Shown in pieces: positions 35,201-44,200 of a DNA stretch of 64,000 nucleotides. How positions within the stretch are numbered: the first letter of the stretch is position 1; each line of letters opens with the position of its first letter. Origin of the DNA: Dactylorhiza incarnata. Its lineage: Eukaryota > Streptophyta > Magnoliopsida > Asparagales > Orchidaceae. Location: assembly GCA_033032865.1 (NCBI GenBank), contig JAWHQI010000064.1, forward strand, positions 1,364,001 through 1,428,000, read 5' to 3'. The notes beneath the pieces were generated by a model that saw only the letters and a program-made list of their open reading frames with translations, was not told the origin of the DNA and ran no database searches. A program made the translations under genes and the position numbers.

Positions 35201-38200
35201 CGATAGAAAAACAACCAGCGAGGCACGGGACATGCAGAGGACGGCGAGCTTGAGGTCTAGTTGAGTGTCCAGGTGGCTGAGCTGAGCTTCCCGTTGAGCA
35301 ATACAGCGGTCCACCCTGGTGAGTGTGGTGAACAGCTCAATGCGGTTGGTGGCGCTAAGAGACATGATAAAAATATGTAATAATTAATTAATTATTAGTA
35401 AATTAATTAATTACTTGTAAATAAGTAATTAATTAATTAATTACTTGTAAATAAGTAATTAATTAAATAAGTAATTAATTAATTAACAGAAAATTAATTA
35501 ATTGTTTAAATGTTTCTTTCTGCAGATCACTTGAGGGGCTACGGATAGGGCGTTGGGCTCGAGGACTGTGGCTTGAGGAGGAGCAGGCGCGGAAGCCTGT
35601 TGACGGAAAGGCGTACGTTGGTACCAAGTTGGAGGTGGTGCTCTATTGGGAAAGTTGGCGCATGCGCTAGTTTGAATCGCGGGAGTCTTGTTGGAGCGGA
35701 GGGCTTGTGGGCTTCGTCGGCGAGGAAGCAGAGTGTTATCGACTCGATGAAGGGAGGGCTGGGAAGCTGTGGGTTGGCGAGGAAGATGCAAGGGAATTAG
35801 CGTCGTCGAGGAAGGAAACCAGGAGGCGGGTCGCTTGAATTGATGACGTGCAGCGCAGATGATTGCGGCGGGGTGCGTCGGCGACTGCGATATCGGGATG
35901 TTTGGAAGGAGGGAGGGCCAACCTGCGTAAGGAAAATGAAGTTCGGCGGACTGGTTGAGGTCGCAGATCGTCGTTGCTCCACTAGGTGTTGCTGGCAGCG
36001 TTCCCGACGGAGATGGCGCAATGGATGGATGAAGAAGCGGAGGCAGCTGGGTTCTTCGGGGAGGCACGGGAAGTAGAGGAGGTTGCAGACGGGGCTGAGC
36101 TGGCAGGTGTCGACAGGTTTGGCGCGGGTTGGAACGGCGGAAGAAAGGTGTTGGGCCGGAAGGGAGGAAGGAGCCTCTGATACCAAGTTGTTATGGTCCT
36201 CCTTTCATGGATTGTCGGAGAGCAACGGAGGATACAGGGGGTGTTAACCCTAGAAATGGCGGAGGAGATGATCGAAGATGAAACCCTAGAGGGTGGAGGA
36301 AGGAGAGAAGAACTTTAGGAGAGGAAGCCCAAGAAAGGAGACTTGAAGAAAGTTCTCATTCATTGATTGATGTCTTGCTACATGACACTAAGGGCCTATT
36401 TATAGAACCCCCGGGTGGCAAATCCATAATTACATTAAGATGCATAAAATATTAAAAATACATAAATACTAATATAATAAGACTCGCCTAAATACTACTT
36501 AATAAATACTTGACTTCTAATACAAACTCAATACAACATATAATATGATAAATGGCGGAGGATCCGAAACCGATCCGTAACGCAATCCTAGTTCAATTTT
36601 TATAATCCTCAATCCCCACATGTTTGTATGAATCTCATTCTTATCTCCATTAAGTATTAAGATTATATTAATTACTTCTAAGATTTATAGAGTTGATATT
36701 GTATTCTAACCCATAATCATGTTAATTTTTGTCACTTCACCTATCCAAAATAACTACTTTAAAGTGTATATAGCTGACAAGTTTTTTTTCATTTACACAT
36801 TCATTGTTTTAAAAGTAATGTGGTTGATATTATTTGTTAGCTAATAATTGCATCCATTTTGTCACCACAAATTCACATTAATTATGTAAGATCACTGTAT
36901 TTGATATTACTGGTTATTGGTTAATTAATAATCATGTCCATTTTCTTTCATTATATACCATATCCAAGAGTATCGACCTCACACGCCGCCATCTTCATAT
37001 CACATATCACACACCTTGAAATTATATCCTCTAACAACAACAAAGGATTTTTCCAGTTTCTCATCACCTAAAAATACATATATCAATCCTGTTTTAGCAA
37101 TTAAATTATCTTTTAAAAAACTCATATATTATTTTTCCCATGATAACTACGTGAAATTGTTATGGGTCTCGCCCGTACCGTCAGTATAATCGCTGGAGGA
37201 TGGCCGGAGGTGGAGATGACGGTAGCGAAGAATACTGTGGAGTCGGGACCGCAGCTACCTAGGTAGGGTGTGCTCAAAGAGAGAGACCTCAATCTCTTGA
37301 AGACAAAGGAATAAAGTTAACTTCTTGCATGTCATTCTACTAGCCCTAGGGGCCTTTAAATAAAAGATACAAGAGACATAAATGTAATTAAGTCCCCAAT
37401 ACTTGGACTTACCTAAACGACAATTAATAATTAAACCTAATGAAGGGCACATAATAAAGTCTGATTGACTCGATTAAAGATAACATAATAACGGAGCGTG
37501 AAGCCCATAAAATCTCTCCCACCGTGCAAAATGAGCTTGTCCTCAAGCTCAAGGGAGATCGAAGACGGTGTCAACTTCACATGATTCCCTCATCATCAAA
37601 GTCCTCCACGTGCAGATAAAAAGCCTCTTGCATCGATGTCCATTGGCCATTGCTCATAGCAGTTATAGCATAACCCTTGTGTGCGAAGGTCGGGCATTTT
37701 TGCATGAGACAGTCGACTGGTCTGTGGGGGTTGGGTATCCTCGATTTGTCCGTCTTGAGTCTTTGTGCCTGTGGTTATGTAAGCATCATGATCCAGCTAA
37801 AGTCGACGTTCCAACAATTTGGCTAAACTCATAGCAATCAACAAGTCTTGAGGAGCCTTGAATTCGACGTCCAAGCACAGCCGATCGCGAACCCAGACAT
37901 AAAGATGGTGACCTGCATCTCTAACATGGGCGGACCCACCTTAAGACACACCCGGGCACGTGCCCGGGTGTGTTTTTTCGCGGATATTACTGGGGGCGAG
38001 AGCGGGCGACGAGCGTGACTCAGTTTTCTCCATTTCTCGCTCTACTCTGCCCTAGTCGCCTGCCTTTCTTCCGTGAAATCCATTCCAACGGTCCGACGGG
38101 CGACGACGACGTGCCTTAGCAGTTAGCAGCCATCGACGTGTGTGCGTGCGTGTCCTTCCCTGCTTCCTTCCTTCCTTCGTTCCTCCATCGCCGGCGTGCC

Positions 38201-41200
38201 CTAGCCCCTAGCGGTGGACCGTGGACAGGACCAGCAGCCGGCGCGCCCTAGCAGCCTCTGATTCCAGCAGCAGTGAGGTAATCTTTCAGTCTTTCTAATT
38301 CTAGCCATTGCAGATTTGCAGTACTCTGGTTTAGGTTTTCACGTCTTGCCCGGTTGCCCCATTCACCATTGGTCATTTCCCGTTTCTTCCAGATTACAGC
38401 CTCTGGTTTTCCCGAGACCCGAATCCCGTTCTTACCCCATTGGCCATTGTTGTGTAGCTAGCAGATAGCAGGTATTCCCATTCTCCAGATTTCCAGTCTC
38501 CAGATTTCAGTCTTTCTAATTCATTATGAATGTTTTATGTTTATGTCCTATATTATTAAGATTTGCAAGCATCTTTGTTATTTCATTCTTTGATGTTTAT
38601 GAATTATGATCATTCTATGACATTTTATTCTCAGATTTAGGGTTCTCAAAATTATTAAAGTTCCTAACTCATTATGCTTGGTTTATGTCCTATATTATTA
38701 ATTAGGTATTTTTTCAATCGTTATTTCCTAATTAGGTTCTCGATGGATAAGTTTCTTTCAATAGTGAGATCAAATTAAATTTCTCAAGATTTGCAAGCAT
38801 CAGGTTCATGTGGTAAAAGAAATCGAGATGAATATAACTTAGATGAGTTACCTGCAGATCCATGATTGAGGGCACCTATAAGCTCATATGATGTAAATAT
38901 ACAAGACCTGATAAGAAGAAAATACTTGCAGAATGGTCCTTGTCAACCTTCTCTAGCAAATTATCCACAAACTGAATTTGGACAGAAAGCACGTCGTTTC
39001 AATAAGAACTGGTTTACTGAGTTTAAAGATTGGCTGGAGTATAGCATAGATAAATACGCGGCCTATTGTCTTTATTGTTACATTTTTCCACAGCGAGGGT
39101 GTGATCCTACATTTGTATGTCGTGGTTTCAGATACTGGAAAGATCGAACGATATTAGAGAAACATATTGGAAATCACACAAGTGCACATAATAACTCTAA
39201 GAAGATGTGTAGCCTTAATGAATCAGAAGCAAGGTATTGAAGTTGCATTTTGTAGGCAGGAAGAGTCTCAACGTACTCAATATCGTGGTCGTTTGTGTGC
39301 GACAATAGATTGCATACGCTTTCTTTTAAAACAAGGGTTGTCTTTTCGTGGGCATGATGAGTCTAAAGACTCTAGCAATCGAGGGAATTTCCTTGAACTT
39401 TTAGAATTCCTTGCATTGCATAGCAATGAGATCAAGTCAGTGGTATTGGAAAACGCACCTATAAACTGTCAACTAATATCTCCAAAAATCCAAAAAGAGA
39501 TAGTTTCTTACATTGCATCTGAGATAACAAAGACGATTATTGAAGATGTTGGAGATGGTTGTTTCACTATTTTGGTTGACGAATCACGTGATGTGTCCAC
39601 AAAAGAACAGATGGTCGTTGTTTTACGCTACGTGACTATCAAAGGTCTAATTATGGAGCGTCTTCTTGGTTTTGTTCATGTCATAGACACAACTGCTTTA
39701 TCACTAAAGAGAGCTATTGATAATTTGTTTTCAAACATGGCCTAAGTATTTCTAAATTGCGGGGTCAAGGTTATGATGGTGCTAGCAACATGAGGGGTGA
39801 GTTCAAAGGACTGAAAACTTTGATATTGCAGGAGAATAATTGTGTTTTCTACATTCATTGTTTTGCTCATCAACTACAACTAATACTAGTGGCTGTTGCA
39901 GAAGATCATGTTGAAGTTGCAGAGATTTTCACGCTTATTAACCTTGTGTTGAATGTTGTTGGAGGCTCATGTAAACGTCGTGATTGTATAAAAGCATTAG
40001 AAGTTGATCGAGTTGCTCTAGAGCTTGGTTGTGGAGAGTTGGAAAGTGGTCGTGGGGCAAATCAGCCACTTGAATTGAAAAGGGCAGGAGACACACGATG
40101 GAGTTCACATTATGGCACATTGTTGAATTTTATTCGGATGTTCTCATCTATTGTCGAGGCACTCGAAATTATCAAGGTTGATGGTGCAGATGGAAATCAA
40201 AGAGGAATGACAAATACTTTAATTAAAAGTCTCTTGACTTTTAATTTTATATTCCTCACGCATTTAATGAAGAGTATTTTAGCTAAGACACATGAGTTAT
40301 CACAAGCATTACAGAAAAAGGATCAAGACATTGTTAATGCAATGAATTTTGTAAAATTCTCAAAGCAACTACTGTTTAATTTGAGATATAATGATCTTGA
40401 ATGGAACTCCTTTATGAGTGAAGTATCATCTTTTTATAGTAAACAATATATAGAAGTTCCTAACATGAATGAAAAATATATTCAAGCAGGAAGATCGAGA
40501 CGGAATGAAAGAGAGATTACAAATTATCATCATTTTCGTGTTGAAATATTCAATACAGTGCTCGATTGGACTTTGAACGAGTTAAATAATCGTTTTAATG
40601 AAGTGAACACCGAACTACTTCTATGTGTTTCTTGTCTTGACTCTTGCGATCAATTTGCTTCATTTGATAAACAGAAGTTGATTCGTCTTGCAGAAATGTA
40701 TCCTTCTGATTTCACACAAATAGAATTGCAGCTACTTGAAGGACAACTTGATATGTATATTATTGACATGCGCTCTTTACCAACCGACACATTCTCTCAT
40801 AGTAGAGGAATTGGTGGGCTTATAAACAAACTGGTGGAGTTGAAAAAACAAGATCACTATCAATTGGTATTCCGGCTTTTGAAGTTGGCTTGTCTTCTAC
40901 CCGTTGCAACTGCCACTGTTGAAAGAGTGTTCTCTGCAACGAAGATTACAAAAAATCGTTTACGGAACAGAATTAGAGATGAATGGATGAATGACTACAT
41001 GATAGTTTATACTAAGAAAGATGTTGCTGACACTATTAGTAATGACACCATCATCACACAATTTCAAAAGATGTGTCCACGAAAAGTGGCTTGTTGAATG
41101 GTATGTAAGCTGTTTTTGGGTTAATACATTTTTATTCATGGTAATACTAGCACAAATTTATTTAAGCATTGCATTTATTTTATTTTTTAAAATTGTGACC

Positions 41201-44200
41201 GAGTGGAGTAAAATTCCTAGTTCCGCCACTGATCTCTAGGATCTTTCATTCTAGTTGGAGGAGAAATTACCAAACGTCTAGCATTCCCTCATGCTCGGCG
41301 TCAATGAGTTTTTATCTTAGATGAGAGAAATAAACTATGCCTTTGTTGTATCAGATATGAATCCCATAAATCGACTCGGTCTGACGTAATGTCGTGAGGG
41401 CACCAAGGGGGTCGCTGCAAATCAGGGGGCAAAACGCAGGTTGCATGCCCGCTTAAAATCATACCAGATCATCCCAGGATTGTCGTCCTACAAACGGGAA
41501 AACCATAGCTGAGTGATAACAAACATGTGGAAGGAAGTCAGACTGATATATTCTGTCACCGGTGTTTGCTGATGGCTAAAAAATTGTTCGCATCTGGTAA
41601 GTCATCCTAAGGGATCGCCCTTCTCATCATAAGTTGAGAATACCAACTCGGTGTAATGGGGCACGATGACTGCAGGAGATACCATGGTCAGGGGATCATG
41701 TCAAAGAAGCAGCAGTGGAGGCGCTTGACTGCTGCAAGCTTGTTCATGTGTGGGAGTGGTGGAGACTAGCAAAGTGGATATGAGATCATCGAGGCGCTTA
41801 GAGAGGGAAGCAAAGTTCTCCTGATGACACACCTCGGCGACAATTTGATGTGCCATGAGTGCTTGCATCATGGTTATAAATTGCCTCATCTGATCTGACA
41901 AGTCTCTCATATTGCGCGAGGAGCAAGAAATGGAGGGAGTTACAGGTCGCTGGATTTCCCCGAAGCGGTTAGAATATTTGAGTTGTCGCGAGAGCCGCGA
42001 TACTTCCATATGATGATTCCAAAAATAAACGGATACGTCGTAGTAATATCATGAACAAACACGAACGAGAACTTAAATTGCAATAAAGGAAACATGGATA
42101 CAATTGGGAGACAGGCTCCCGTACCTGGAGGTTTGGTCCTCCAAGGCACTCCCCTCTCCAAGAGAGTCAAACAACTAATACTCCAAAGATAAGCAAGATA
42201 TCACCCTATGGCTCCTTATATAGATGGAGCCCCCCCCCCCCCCCTACAAGACAAAATACTTAAATGCACATACATGACAAGATACGCAAAGACACATGCG
42301 TATCAATACACCCTGCCTGAAAAGAGACCTTGTCCTCAAGGTCGCGCCGGGAAGGGTCCCATGGGCGCATCTTCGAGACTCGGGCGGCTCCTCTGGTGGG
42401 CGGATCAGGTGAAACATCAGAAACGTAGAGGCATCGTGGCGGGCTAGTTGCTGCAGATCTGTGGTACATGTGACCGAAACGGGCGTAGAACTCAGCACGA
42501 GACTGTCTGAGAGGTGAAACACTAGCATGCCCGCAAAATAGCTCATCCTCAAGGACGAGCGATGAACACACCAGTTGGGCCAGGACCGCGGTCAAAGGCC
42601 ATATGCTATGAAGACTGATGAGGAAAACCCATCCAGGTCCGAAATGAGAGTCGTAGGGCCGGACATTAGGTCGATGAGGAGTAGGTAGTGATGATTTGGA
42701 AAGAGACCCGATGGGAAGGCTGGTCGGCGTGGGAGAGTGACAAGATGCGAGGGTAGGGTAACAGTGGGCTCGAGAGATGTGGGAAAAGATGAGTCCGGAG
42801 ATAAGAGAGCTGACAGGCGGGTGGGGGGTCTCCAAGAAACGGCGATGAGCAGAAAAAACATGTGGCTCTGTGTTAAAGGATGGCGAGCCGCCAGGTGGAG
42901 CCACTTTCACGGGCTTGTATGAAGGCGAGCAGATTGAAGGGCAACCAGTGCAAATCGAAAGATGGGAAGGTATGAGGGGGGCGGGAGCGGCCGGCAGTGG
43001 GAGAACGAAGGGGATGTTGGGAAGGGAGGAAGAAACAACGGTTCCAATGGTCGAAGACCCACTGAGGGGTGGCGGTGGGATGGAGGTAGGAGTCTCGTCA
43101 GGAAGCGGAGAGGCAAGCATGTGGAAGAAGTCGACGATGAATTTCAAGCTCCATGACAAGGAGATTATCCAGAGCAGCGTCAATTCGATCGAAGCGAGCA
43201 TGCACTGAGTCCGGAAGGAGAGCCATGGTGGGAAAAGGGGGTCAGGGACGACAGAAAGCGGCAGGAGGCTCTGGAGGGCTGCCGGAATGTTGCAGGCGCC
43301 GCGGGAGGGCTGTCGGATTGCTGCAGGAGCCGCGGAAGGGTTGTCGGAAAGCTGTAGGAGCCGCAAGTGGGCTTCCAAAATGTTGTCGGAGCCGTAGGAG
43401 TGTTGTGAGGGTGACGAGCAGCCGCTGGAAGGTTGCAAGAGTGCTGGCGGGTCGCTGGGGGTGCTGTCAGACACAGCTGGAGAGGACGAAGTGTCGACTG
43501 GAGGCGCCAAAAACCGAAGGCACACTGGAATAGTGCGCTGGAAGAGGGGACGGTCACTACGAAGTTGTTCGAAGCAGGAATCGGTCGCTGAAATCAACGG
43601 AAATCGGCGAAGTCGCGGAGAACTGGAGTCGACGAGTTGTCACGGGCGTAGACGCACGACGCGGACAGCACTGGAGACAATGGAATGCTCGGATGTTGCA
43701 GTCGACGGTGAGGGGGTTGGCGTCGAGAGTGTCGAGCGCAGGGCTCCGTCGCGCGAGTGCGGAGGCGTGAATAGATGGCGTGTCGGGCGAGAATCGGCGG
43801 ATCGCCGAAGAATCAAGCGGCGTTGGCGAACGAAGGAACCAGCGAAAGCGTACTACAGGAGGAATTCATATCCGATTAGGGCTTCAGCGGAAACACGCAC
43901 AGAGCAATTAATCACCACTCTGATTTAATAATTATAGAGGGTAGTAAGCGTCTTGAAGGAAAACGCGCACAGAGCTTGAAAGAAAAAGATTGTTGAGCGG
44001 ACATGAGACGAAATCGGGTGTTTCGCAAAGGCTGGATGTCGGTAGGCGTTGGGGACATGACAGGAGGTGCGCGAGTTGCGGCAATGCAGAGACCAGCAGT
44101 AGATAGGTGCCTCAAGGATGCATAGACCGGCAGCATAAGGAAGGAACAAGTGAGGAAGGTGCGGTTGGGATCATGCGGCTTTTGCGGGTGCACTGGAAGG

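Larger units (their letters stand above)
32259..36582 (-). mobile_element. LTR-internal-LTR-internal-LTR array of a non-autonomous retrotransposon
   Basis: Three LTRs of 398, 399 and 394 bp separate two homologous interiors (32657-34177 and 34577-36188). A single TSD, CAATC, flanks the whole array (32254-32258 and 36583-36587); no TSD flanks the middle LTR. Minus-strand primer-binding sites TGGTATCAGAG lie beside the middle (34164-34174) and right (36175-36185) LTRs. The interiors carry only a short gag-like N-terminus, Pro/Ser-rich sequence and a terminal LGDK motif, so the element depended on other elements for enzymes. Confidence 0.92.
37925..41231 (+). mobile_element. hAT DNA transposon, full length with defective transposase
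   Basis: Imperfect terminal inverted repeats: left CATGGGCGGA, right end read in reverse CAGTGGCGGA. The 8-bp TSD ATCTCTAA/ATCTCTAG (7 of 8) lies at 37917-37924 and 41232-41239. It is inserted in the gag of the surrounding retroelement, so it arrived later. A 28-bp perfect palindrome sits near the left end. The internal gene is on the plus strand. Confidence 0.92.
37540..42009 (-). pseudogene. Gypsy gag, split by a hAT transposon
   Basis: On the minus strand a coiled-coil N-terminus ([15 protein letters not shown], about 41905) is followed by the retrotransposon gag core [15 protein letters not shown] (about 41615) and a region like [18 protein letters not shown], up to 41240. It resumes at 37916 with [18 protein letters not shown] and a degenerate zinc knuckle LCYNCYEQW. 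It ends [12 protein letters not shown] near 37530. Several stops and frameshifts. No protease or reverse transcriptase is present, comparable to gag-only TR-GAG elements. Confidence 0.8.

Noticed and set aside
42012..43930. A complete, separately bounded LTR retrotransposon
   Set aside because: Only one LTR-like copy was found and no TSD could be matched, so it is reported as a remnant with approximate limits.
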